DNA of 49,073 nucleotides, taken from a virus. The notes beneath the pieces are model-generated. The model saw only the letters and a list, made by a program, of their open reading frames with translations, made no database searches and was not told the origin of the DNA. Location: positions 1 to 49,073 of the IMG/VR virus record IMGVR_UViG_3300009506_000085; one strand, given 5' to 3'. Shown here piece after piece: positions 37,282 to 42,981 of the stretch (within the stretch, counting starts at the first letter, position 1; each line of letters starts with the position of its first letter). The position numbers and the translations under genes were made by a program.

Positions 37282-37545
37282 TCATCGATCCCAATTGACC
37301 AGCTTCTGGAAGCCAATCAGCTCCTCAGGGATGGGTTCACTACAGGCCGAGCACCTTTTGTCCCTGATACCGGTGAGCCCAACTATGATTCTCCACTCTT
37401 CTCCTTGACAGCAGTGACCAATTGCTGCGAATCGTCGTGGTGTCGGTGGGCTTAGCTGGTAGTCCACGAACAACACCCAGTCCCCCACGCGGAGGAGTTC
37501 TTTTCCCACATCACCTTCCCAGGGGTTCAGGCTCAGGTCAGGCAT
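37282..37545 (-). CDS. Tandem zinc-family member 4
   Basis: An 87-residue protein: LLRVGDWVLFVDYQ, then AIGHCCQGE, then CSACSEPIPEELIGFQKLVNWDR. GGGAGG lies five bases before the ATG. Its TGA overlaps the alternative ATG of the next gene. Function unknown. Confidence 0.85.
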   Translation of the reverse strand: MPDLSLNPWEGDVGKELLRVGDWVLFVDYQLSPPTPRRFAAIGHCCQGEEWRIIVGLTGIRDKRCSACSEPIPEELIGFQKLVNWDR

Positions 37546-37862
37546 TGTTCCTCCCAGTCTTGTGATAACGTATCAAAGTTATGAAGGAGCCACTGTTGGA
37601 CTATGTCTTCTGGGGGAGGCACGTCACACAGCGTACAGGCTGTCTCCATGACATGTATAGAATGCCAATACCCTAATGAGTCGTACGGTGCCCCCATAGG
37701 ACTACGCAGCTCCGGGGTCCATTCAGGGCATTTGTGTACGATGATACTATTGCGTCCTACGTAAGAGAACCAAGGATCTGCGTGATACGTAGGCACAATG
37801 AACCACTCTTTGGTCCGGTCGGTTGCCACGGCCTTGGAAATATCTGTGAGGTCTTCCATCAT
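37533..37862 (-). CDS. Tandem zinc-family member 3
   Basis: A 109-residue protein: TDRTKEWFIVPTYHAD, then IIVHKCPEW, then CTLCDVPPPEDIVQQWLLHNFDTL plus a short tail. The ATG overlaps the upstream TGA. Function unknown. Confidence 0.85.
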   Translation of the reverse strand: MMEDLTDISKAVATDRTKEWFIVPTYHADPWFSYVGRNSIIVHKCPEWTPELRSPMGAPYDSLGYWHSIHVMETACTLCDVPPPEDIVQQWLLHNFDTLSQDWEEQCLT

Positions 37863-38314
37863 ACGATAATCGGAGTCGGTACAGGAGGTGTCATTATGAC
37901 CTTATGGCTCCTCTGTAGGGCATCCCAGTTGTGCAGCTTCCAGAGGGCTATGATCTCAGGGGGCACGGTCATACAGCAGTAGTGGCAGACCCCATGATTG
38001 ACCATCGTATAAACATCTGGTGATATTTTAACATGAGCCGACGGGCAGTAATGAGCTACCCAAGAGCCATCTTCTGGGAACTCAAGCACTCTTTCGATCC
38101 ACCATCCATCTTCTTCAAAGACACGTTCGGGTCGTACTTTTTGTGCGAGTACCTGATCTGCTGTAGTCGTAGCGAACTTATCAGTAGACTTTCGGTAAAT
38201 CGGTGCCTTACCATCAAATAAATGACACCTCCTCGAACCATTCACCGGATCATAGATCCGTGCACATCGCGAACAATCACAGGAATTGTTGGGAGAGATT
38301 AGCTGCTGACTCAT
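37859..38314 (-). CDS. Tandem zinc-family member 2 with extra N-terminal Cys domain
   Basis: A 151-residue protein from ATG 38,314 (GGAGGTGTGG upstream). The first 60 residues add a Cys-containing segment (CDCSRCARIYD ... RRCHLFDG). The family domain follows: FEEDGWWIERVLEF, WVAHYCPSA, CHYCCMTVPPEIIALWKLHNWDAL, then a Pro-rich tail. The largest member of the cluster; a second metal site is possible. Function unknown. Confidence 0.85.
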   Translation of the reverse strand: MSQQLISPNNSCDCSRCARIYDPVNGSRRCHLFDGKAPIYRKSTDKFATTTADQVLAQKVRPERVFEEDGWWIERVLEFPEDGSWVAHYCPSAHVKISPDVYTMVNHGVCHYCCMTVPPEIIALWKLHNWDALQRSHKVIMTPPVPTPIIV

Positions 38315-38679
38315 TCCACACCTCCGTGCTGTTGGACCCACTCCCAGTTGTGCAGCTTCCACAACCCACGAATTTCGTCAGGAGCTTGCGAATCACAATA
38401 TGAGCATCTCCCAGAGCGCGCGTCAACGGCGTTGTTGTACAAGCGCATCCTATCATATTCATTCCGACACAGGTGGTACAGGATGGACTTTTCTTTCTTA
38501 TACTTGTAGAGACTCCACAACCCTTCTTTGTGAAGAAGAGTGCCAAACTCTGTGTCTTCTTCTATATTCCACATACTCATGGCTCCGTGAATCGGTGACT
38601 GAAGGTTCTGCATCTGGGAAACGAAGTCAACTACGTACCTCCGTAGGAGCATGTCTCCCAGTGTATTGAAGGTAACCAC
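38311..38679 (-). CDS. Tandem zinc-family member 1
   Basis: A 122-residue protein from GTG 38,679, overlapping the upstream TAG; ATG 38,652 with GGGAG close by is an alternative start. LLHKEGLWSLYKYKK, then ILYHLCRNE, then CSYCDSQAPDEIRGLWKLHNWEW. First complete family copy in the tandem run. Function unknown. Confidence 0.83.
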   Translation of the reverse strand: MVTFNTLGDMLLRRYVVDFVSQMQNLQSPIHGAMSMWNIEEDTEFGTLLHKEGLWSLYKYKKEKSILYHLCRNEYDRMRLYNNAVDARSGRCSYCDSQAPDEIRGLWKLHNWEWVQQHGGVE

Positions 38680-38867
38680 TACTTCAAGGTAGTGACGCCT
38701 TTCTTAAGGCGACACCCCTCCTTGCATTGGAACATGATGCTTTTCTTTCCGAACAGCTTGAAGGGTGTCATCACGATGTCGTGGTCAAAGCAGTAGTGCT
38801 TCCGTTCCGGCCCCGCCGGGCCAGGGAGAAACATCTTTTTGGTCGTGTTCTTGTTTTTCTTCGCCAT
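38679..38867 (-). CDS. Small basic protein with Cys/His residues (62 aa)
   Basis: A 62-residue protein from ATG 38,867 (GAGGTG upstream). Lys-rich N terminus, then HYCFDHDIV and FQCKEGCRL, which could form a four-ligand metal site. It lacks the family's W and P-E motifs. Cotranscribed at the head of the tandem cluster. Function unknown. Confidence 0.65.
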   Translation of the reverse strand: MAKKNKNTTKKMFLPGPAGPERKHYCFDHDIVMTPFKLFGKKSIMFQCKEGCRLKKGVTTLK

Positions 38868-39088
38868 TAAATGTTCACCTCGTTCAATCGTACAGCCATT
38901 GATAGTCCCTCGTCCAGCGTGTACCCACATCCGGTGCACCAGTACATTGGGCCTTCTTCGTTCTCCCGTAGCAGCATCATCCTACTACCTTGTCGGCCAT
39001 CTCTTCCTTTGCAGTAGTGACAAACAATTATATCACCACTGAGGTAAGTCTCTAGGCTAACATTCTCGGCGATCTTTTTCTCGACCAC
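38867..39088 (-). CDS. Zinc-ribbon-like protein (73 aa)
   Basis: A 73-residue protein from GTG 39,088, overlapping the upstream TAG. ENVSLETYLSGDIIVCHYCKGRDG, then MYWCTGCGYTLDEGLSMAV: two CxxC pairs 35 residues apart, as in zinc ribbons. The much longer frame upstream runs over other genes. Function unknown. Confidence 0.65.
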   Translation of the reverse strand: MVEKKIAENVSLETYLSGDIIVCHYCKGRDGRQGSRMMLLRENEEGPMYWCTGCGYTLDEGLSMAVRLNEVNI

Positions 39089-39450
39089 TAGAGTTCCAGT
39101 TCCATGATAATTATTGCTTTGATTCCGGTTGAGAGTGGCTCGTCGCAGAATCTGCACTTGCCGTAGATTCGCACAATCCCTCCCGCAGTACGGAATCTCT
39201 CTACTCCCCAACCACTCGCCGCACGGATTCTGCCGTCGTGGCACGCATGCGCAAGGCGTGCCTCCAGCTTCTTTTGGTCGGCCTTCCATCGCTGGAAGCT
39301 GAACCCTAGAGGTCCATTCAGATAGTCTCTGAGTCTCTCCCTCTCTTTCGCTATTCGTTTGTCGATTACTGAGGAAGGGCACCAATACCATCCGTCCACT
39401 AAGGGCCACCCTTCGCGCTTTACCAGCGTTCGGCGGCGATAGACTCTCAT
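39088..39450 (-). CDS. Divergent zinc-family member at the cluster head
   Basis: A 120-residue protein: VKREGWPLVDGWYWC at the start and CRFCDEPLSTGIKAIIIMELEL at the end. The W-x-L start and the CxxC-x3-P ending match the family in layout, with a helical Arg-rich insert of about 60 residues between them. It overlaps the first gene of the operon by four bases. Membership is probable. Function unknown. Confidence 0.65.
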   Translation of the reverse strand: MRVYRRRTLVKREGWPLVDGWYWCPSSVIDKRIAKERERLRDYLNGPLGFSFQRWKADQKKLEARLAHACHDGRIRAASGWGVERFRTAGGIVRIYGKCRFCDEPLSTGIKAIIIMELEL

Positions 39451-39758
39451 GCTGTTCCCTCATACCCAGTCCCTTTCCCATCGGCCCAGATCTCACACAT
39501 GTCTTTGTCTGTTTTGAATGTCTCGTTGCATTCGAAGCACTCGTAGTGCCCATGGCAGTTTCGCCAGATCACTCGTCCTGCCTTGCAGGCATAGTACTCT
39601 CCTGTTTCTCTGGTCATATCCTCTAGGACACAGATGTGAAGTAGAGGCTGGACCTCACCATTAACATCATCTGCCCGAATGAACTGTTGGTCATCCGAGA
39701 GATCTTCCTTGGGGATCTTGTAGAGCCCCGTTCCATCAGCGATTTCAGTTAGCTTCAT
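39447..39758 (-). CDS. First gene of the tandem operon, possibly leaderless
   Basis: A 103-residue acidic protein: PLLHICVLED, then C-H-G-H-Y-E-C-F-E-C and a helix with CEIW. The H-x-C and CxxC elements recall the family, without the P-E-NW ending. The ATG at 39,758 lies five bases after the -10 TATAAT, so the mRNA would begin at or near the start codon with no room for a Shine-Dalgarno. Function unknown. Confidence 0.65.
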   Translation of the reverse strand: MKLTEIADGTGLYKIPKEDLSDDQQFIRADDVNGEVQPLLHICVLEDMTRETGEYYACKAGRVIWRNCHGHYECFECNETFKTDKDMCEIWADGKGTGYEGTA

Positions 39759-39763
39759 GCCCC

Positions 39764-39792
39764 ATTATAGGATTTTTTCTCCAAGATTGCAA
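39764..39792 (-). promoter_or_regulatory. Leftward promoter of the tandem cluster
   Basis: Minus strand: TTGCAA at 39,787-39,792, 17-base spacer ending AAAAAATCC, TATAAT at 39,764-39,769. The predicted start site falls at about 39,757, on the ATG of the first gene. It is back to back with a rightward promoter whose -35 begins eight bases away. Confidence 0.85.
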
Positions 39793-39799
39793 GAAGCAT

Positions 39800-39828
39800 T
39801 TGCAATTTCTGTCAGAAAATCCTATAAT
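39800..39828 (+). promoter_or_regulatory. Rightward promoter 1, TTGCAA-17-TATAAT
   Basis: Plus strand: TTGCAA at 39,800-39,805, spacer 17, TATAAT at 39,823-39,828, with AAAATCC before the -10. It mirrors the leftward promoter at 39,764-39,792. Confidence 0.85.
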
Positions 39829-39835
39829 GGGGGTA

Positions 39836-39864
39836 TGGCAAGGAACCGAGGAAAATCCTATAAT
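39836..39864 (+). promoter_or_regulatory. Rightward promoter 2, TGGCAA-17-TATAAT
   Basis: Plus strand: TGGCAA at 39,836-39,841, 17 bases, TATAAT at 39,859-39,864, again with AAAATCC before the -10. A second start site downstream of the first, leading to the AGGAGG at 39,870-39,875 and ATG 39,883. Confidence 0.75.
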
Positions 39865-39882
39865 TAAGTAGGAGGCAAGAAT

Positions 39883-40068
39883 ATGACGACTCCCCTGTTT
39901 TTGAACAGGTTCTGGGCCCCGGCGGGCCCCTTGCCCCTACTGCGGTACCCACCCAGGAGACGTTCTAGTCTCCCCGCCAGCGGGAGCGTTCCGTCTAGTG
40001 AGCGTGCAGGAGAGCCCGGCGGTCAGCATAATCCCGCTCTCTTTTTGAGGGATGAAGCAGGTGTATAG
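39883..40068 (+). CDS. Short ORF or structured transcript after the late promoters
   Basis: ATG 39,883 has AGGAGG eight bases upstream and opens 61 codons, Pro/Arg/Ser-rich and unlike an ordinary folded protein. The DNA is GC-rich with several hairpins: CCTGTT/AACAGG (39,894-39,909), GGGCCC repeats (39,914-39,929), GGAGAC/GTCTCC (39,956-39,973) and CCCGC/GCGGG. The stretch may be a regulatory RNA instead of, or as well as, a protein. Confidence in coding is modest. Confidence 0.45.
   Translation: MTTPLFLNRFWAPAGPLPLLRYPPRRRSSLPASGSVPSSERAGEPGGQHNPALFLRDEAGV
40010..40046 (+). terminator. Hairpin plus T5 tract
   Basis: GAGAGC (40,010-40,015) pairs with GCTCTC (40,036-40,041) and is followed by TTTTT. 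It would end transcripts from the two rightward promoters after about 170-220 nt, or act as an attenuator before the late genes. The stem is short and the loop long, so the call is moderate. Confidence 0.5.
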
Positions 40069-40105
40069 GAGGACTGACCTATGCAGTATGTTGCTCACTC
40101 TAATG

Positions 40106-40171
40106 AAAGGAGGTGATCCGGTATCTAGGGCCTTGGTGGCTTGGACGGATCACCAAGGCCCCCCTTCGGGG
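40106..40171 (+). promoter_or_regulatory. Possible RNA switch with competing stems
   Basis: AAAGGAGGTGATCC (from 40,106) is the full complement of a typical 16S rRNA 3' end. GGTGATCC (40,112-40,119) can pair with GGATCACC (40,147-40,154), hiding it. Alternatively GGCCTTGGTG (40,129-40,138) pairs with CACCAAGGCC (40,151-40,160), which frees it; both stems share CACC. A CCCC-TTC-GGGG hairpin follows (40,161-40,171). The gene at 40,183 begins 12 bases later. A regulatory leader is inferred. Confidence 0.5.
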
Positions 40172-40182
40172 CTGGATCAGTA

Positions 40183-40431
40183 ATGTCGCATCAAGTCTTC
40201 AAATACAAATCTGACAGAGACTACGTTACAGCGGGTGGCAAGGGGGAGCCCGTGTCTGAAAAGTTCGCTACGTGGCAGGAGGCCGAGATTGTTCGGAATA
40301 AACTGCGTGAGGATGACCCTGAGCACTACTACGACATCTGCCACTTTACTAGCGTGAGGTACATTGAAAGGAGGGAGAATGAGCGGGAGCGCGGGTCCGC
40401 CCAGCGGACTGTTGACTCAGACGCAAGTTAA
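40183..40431 (+). CDS. Small hypothetical protein (82 aa)
   Basis: An 82-residue protein from ATG 40,183, just after the hairpin leader. MSHQVFKYKSDRDYVTAGG suggests a short alpha/beta fold, then a charged helix. The same frame is open back to a TTG at 40,141, inside the hairpin. Weak Shine-Dalgarno (GGGGCTGG), which fits control by the upstream structure. Function unknown. Confidence 0.6.
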   Translation: MSHQVFKYKSDRDYVTAGGKGEPVSEKFATWQEAEIVRNKLREDDPEHYYDICHFTSVRYIERRENERERGSAQRTVDSDAS

Positions 40432-41011
40432 TAAGTTCATGAGTCATGTGAATGTTAGCAGCAACATAAGCGGTTCAATTGGATCCGCCACCGGGAACGT
40501 GAGCGGTTCAATTGGACCCGCCACCTGGAACCATATTCCGGAACACATCATGGAGAACAGGAAGATGCTGAAAGTTATAAAACGGTTCGACAAGAAGTAC
40601 TTCTTTGCGATAACCGTGAACACAGATGAGAGTGTGTACTTTCAGATTTACAACGGTGGAATCTTTTCTTATTTGTTTATGCTTGTTACTGGGCGGTTGC
40701 TTGGAGGAAGAAGAAGAGTCCGTGGAGATTGGATTAGGGTAAGTAGTAGGTCCCATCTCGCAGCGACGCTTGGCTCTGCGTATGACGCTGTTGAAGAGGA
40801 GATAGCCCGTCATCGGGCCAATAAGGAATTCTTCAAGAACGTTCGAGACCTACTAAAGACCAAGCCTGAAAACCTCAAAATGATCGGGAAGTTGGAGAAG
40901 TTGGAGAACGGTGATCCGAACGAGTCAGATCCGTTACACGCCACGAACTGGACATACACCTCCAATATCAACGTGTCTGGAACAGGAGCATTTTACGTGG
41001 CCCCGCAGTAG
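40379..41011 (+). CDS. Hypothetical protein with N-terminal G-S repeats
   Basis: A 210-residue protein from ATG 40,379 (AAAGGAGGGAG upstream), overlapping the previous gene by 53 bases. NISGSIGSATGN is followed by NVSGSIGPATWN, from a 33-bp imperfect DNA repeat (about 40,459-40,527), and a related NVSGTGAFYV lies at the C terminus. The middle part is a mixed fold with a hydrophobic stretch around 95-110. Possibly a structural or secreted phage protein. Family unknown. Confidence 0.65.
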   Translation: MSGSAGPPSGLLTQTQVNKFMSHVNVSSNISGSIGSATGNVSGSIGPATWNHIPEHIMENRKMLKVIKRFDKKYFFAITVNTDESVYFQIYNGGIFSYLFMLVTGRLLGGRRRVRGDWIRVSSRSHLAATLGSAYDAVEEEIARHRANKEFFKNVRDLLKTKPENLKMIGKLEKLENGDPNESDPLHATNWTYTSNINVSGTGAFYVAPQ

Positions 41012-41038
41012 GGAGTTGTTACCCTTGAGGGCCCCTGA

Positions 41039-41078
41039 GCCCCCTGCCTCCATCTCCCGGGCAGGGGGCTTTTGTTTT
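41039..41078 (+). terminator. Intrinsic terminator
   Basis: GCCCCCTGCC (41,039-41,048) pairs with GGCAGGGGGC (41,060-41,069) in a 10-bp stem, followed by TTTTGTTTT. It ends the transcript of the G-S repeat gene. Confidence 0.9.
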
Positions 41079-41106
41079 GGTAATTTACTCAATAAATTCC
41101 TATAAT
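41078..41106 (+). promoter_or_regulatory. Rightward promoter 3, TGGTAA-17-TATAAT
   Basis: Plus strand: TGGTAA at 41,078-41,083, 17 bases, TATAAT at 41,101-41,106, with AAATTCC before the -10. It overlaps the terminator's T tract and precedes GTAGGAGG and ATG 41,123. It would drive the lysis, terminase and glycan-modification genes. Confidence 0.75.
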
Positions 41107-41122
41107 TATGTAGGAGGCCCGC

Positions 41123-41473
41123 ATGAGTATTGACAAGAGCAAGATCCTGGCGCTGAATGAGGCTAATGCCGCTGTTTTGGTGGAAATCATCACTGGCCCA
41201 AACATCAGCGAAAACATCAGAATACAGGCCATGGAGAAGCTTACAGCCTCTAAGGACAACCAGAGCTTCTTCAGAACGATGTTTGAAGAGAATCTGACAT
41301 ACGGGGAGTGCCCGAAGTGTCAGCATAAAAACCACTGGCTGGTTCCTGAGGAGGAGCTGAACCAGATGGGGTACGTGTCTCGGGATGAGGACGACCGCGT
41401 TCCGGAACATACTGATGAGAAGTCTTGCCCCGAGTTTCAACAGGCGTGCCTCAAGAAGAAGATCACTACATAG
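41123..41473 (+). CDS. Small protein with zinc-binding C terminus
   Basis: A 116-residue protein. The N-terminal half is helical (LNEANAAVLVEIITGP...IRIQAMEKL); then CPKCQHKNHWLVPEEEL and a later CPEFQQAC could bind zinc. Its position as first gene of the late operon and before the terminase-region genes is suggestive of a packaging or head role, but no family is recognised. AGGAGG precedes the ATG. Confidence 0.65.
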   Translation: MSIDKSKILALNEANAAVLVEIITGPNISENIRIQAMEKLTASKDNQSFFRTMFEENLTYGECPKCQHKNHWLVPEEELNQMGYVSRDEDDRVPEHTDEKSCPEFQQACLKKKITT

Positions 41474-41483
41474 GAGCCGCACA

Positions 41484-41711
41484 ATGGCTACGATGAGTTA
41501 CAAAGAAAAGGCTAAGCTCTCCAAGGGTACATTCGCTGTTCCCGGTAAGGAAGGCTACGGTGGGAAGGGGAAGTACCCGATCCCGGATGAAGCACACGCT
41601 AGGAACGCTCTGGCCCGGGCCTCGCAGTTTGGTACGCCGGGAGTTATCGCCAAGGTCAAGGCTGCGGTGCGCAGGAAGTTTCCCAATATCAAGCAAGGAG
41701 AAAAGAAGTGA
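41484..41711 (+). CDS. Conserved small phage protein (KYPIPDEAHARNAL type)
   Basis: A 75-residue protein from ATG 41,484 (TAGGAG upstream). KYPIPDEAHARNALARASQFG and KVKAAVRRKFP are hallmarks of a small basic protein group seen in many phages and some bacterial genes (DUF6582-like). It contains helical segments and a basic C terminus. Overlaps the next gene by four bases. Function unknown. Confidence 0.8.
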   Translation: MATMSYKEKAKLSKGTFAVPGKEGYGGKGKYPIPDEAHARNALARASQFGTPGVIAKVKAAVRRKFPNIKQGEKK

Positions 41712-42136
41712 TTAAGAAGATCATTGCACTGGTTAGCGGGCTGTTCATGACGATGGGATGCGCCTCTCTTTCGACCTCTGATGGGCAGAAGGCGGCGGCT
41801 CGCATCGGCGTGCAGTACGCGACCCTGAAGGTCATTAATGGTAAGGCCGATCGTGCTGACAAGGTTATCGAGATCGTGGATTCCGTCATCTCGTTTGCAA
41901 ATGGCGAGACCGTGCCGATCGATGTCCTTGAAGAGCAGGTTCGTACGCTGATCCCGTGGGATAAGCTCGATGACGCCGACAAGCAGCTCGTGGAGTTGTT
42001 GATTCTTCAGGTCCGCAGTGAGCTGGACGCCCGCGTGGGCGACGGCCTTGTTGACCCCGAGAAGGTGGCGGCGGCTGTTGAGGTTCTGACTTGGGTACGT
42101 GATGCAGCGGCGATCGCCGCTACTCCGGAGGAGTAA
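41708..42136 (+). CDS. Putative lipoprotein
   Basis: A 142-residue protein from GTG 41,708. The first 18 residues (MIKKIIALVSGLFMTMGC) form a type II signal peptide with Cys18 as the likely lipidation site. The rest is helical. Situated in the lysis region, it may be an outer spanin-like or envelope lipoprotein, though its length is above typical o-spanins. Confidence 0.7.
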   Translation: MIKKIIALVSGLFMTMGCASLSTSDGQKAAARIGVQYATLKVINGKADRADKVIEIVDSVISFANGETVPIDVLEEQVRTLIPWDKLDDADKQLVELLILQVRSELDARVGDGLVDPEKVAAAVEVLTWVRDAAAIAATPEE

Positions 42137-42292
42137 GTGCCTCTCCCCAAAGGAACAGTCGTCTTCGTCAAGACGATCATCAAGAACGGGATCACGAAGA
42201 AGATTCGGATTGCCAAGAACCCTAAGACTGGGGAGACAATCGAGGCTAAGCGGTTGTTCAAGAGGGGCGGCAAGTGGAAGCCGAAGGGGTAA
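42137..42292 (+). CDS. Small basic protein (51 aa)
   Basis: A 51-residue Lys-rich protein from GTG 42,137, directly after the lipoprotein stop. It reads VPLPKGTVVFVKTIIKNG, then KNPKTGETIEAKRLFK: short beta strands with a positively charged surface. It has no homologue that I can name. Coupled by position between the lipoprotein and endolysin genes. Confidence 0.55.
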   Translation: MPLPKGTVVFVKTIIKNGITKKIRIAKNPKTGETIEAKRLFKRGGKWKPKG

Positions 42293-42295
42293 CAT

Positions 42296-42718
42296 GTGAT
42301 AACGGAACTCGCCGCAGGCGCTGTCTTAGGCTGCTACGTATTCATGCCTAATCTCTGCCTGAAAGACGGGGTGCACATTAACGGGGCGCACTTTGATCCG
42401 GTCATGGTCCGGATCATTGATGTAGCCAGAGCGACAGCTCCTATGCTGGAGAAGGGCACGGTGTGGATCACCAGTGCCAATGACAGCGAGCATATGAGCG
42501 GGTCATTACATTACAAGAATCGCGCTTTTGATATCCGGACTAAGAACATCATAGGCAATGAGAAATTGGAGGCCCGGCTATGGGCCGAAAGAATGCAAGT
42601 CGAACTCGGCGATGACTACGATGTGCTGTTAGAGAAAGATCACATTCACGTAGAGTACGACCCAGAGGAACCCCCAGCCCATGTCATTCCAGACGGGTTC
42701 AATCTGAGGATTGAATAA
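42296..42718 (+). CDS. M15-family endolysin (peptidase)
   Basis: A 140-residue protein from GTG 42,296. Residues 59-80 contain SANDSEHMSGSLHYKNRAFD, with H72 and D79 as zinc ligands, and residues 114-119 carry KDHIHVEYD with H116/H118. This is the H-x6-D ... H-x-H pattern of M15 D-Ala-D-Ala or L-Ala-D-Glu peptidases used as phage endolysins to cut peptidoglycan. A short hydrophobic start (TELAAGAVLGCYVF) may be a membrane or SAR-type segment. Confidence 0.85.
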   Translation: MITELAAGAVLGCYVFMPNLCLKDGVHINGAHFDPVMVRIIDVARATAPMLEKGTVWITSANDSEHMSGSLHYKNRAFDIRTKNIIGNEKLEARLWAERMQVELGDDYDVLLEKDHIHVEYDPEEPPAHVIPDGFNLRIE

Positions 42719-42981
42719 TGGAAAAAGAAGGAAGTACTATGAAAGCTGTTGTTGTTGGAGTCTCGATTTTCGTCATGGGAGCTGCCATTGTAGGTGCGGC
42801 TGGGAACACGATCGCCAATTCTATGAACCAACGCACTATTCAGGCTGTTCTCAGAGAGCATGAAGAGGACATCAAGGAGCAACAGCAGGTTACCAAGAGC
42901 ATCGACGTGATGGCTGAGCAGATCGCTGACATCAAAGAGGATGTTGGAAAGATCCTAAAGAAGCTGGAGGAAGCGCCGTAA
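42718..42981 (+). CDS. Single-span membrane protein, holin or spanin candidate
   Basis: An 87-residue protein overlapping the endolysin stop. An N-terminal span (AVVVGVSIFVMGAAIVGAA) is followed by a long coiled coil (EHEEDIKEQQQVTKSIDV...). One-span class III-like holins and i-spanins both look like this. Placement next to the endolysin supports a lysis role; the two cannot be separated from sequence alone. Confidence 0.6.
   Translation: MEKEGSTMKAVVVGVSIFVMGAAIVGAAGNTIANSMNQRTIQAVLREHEEDIKEQQQVTKSIDVMAEQIADIKEDVGKILKKLEEAP

Noticed and set aside
38867-39553. A 228-codon minus-strand frame
   Set aside because: Its first 155 codons overlap two other genes with better signals. Only the last 73 codons, from GTG 39,088, look like a gene.
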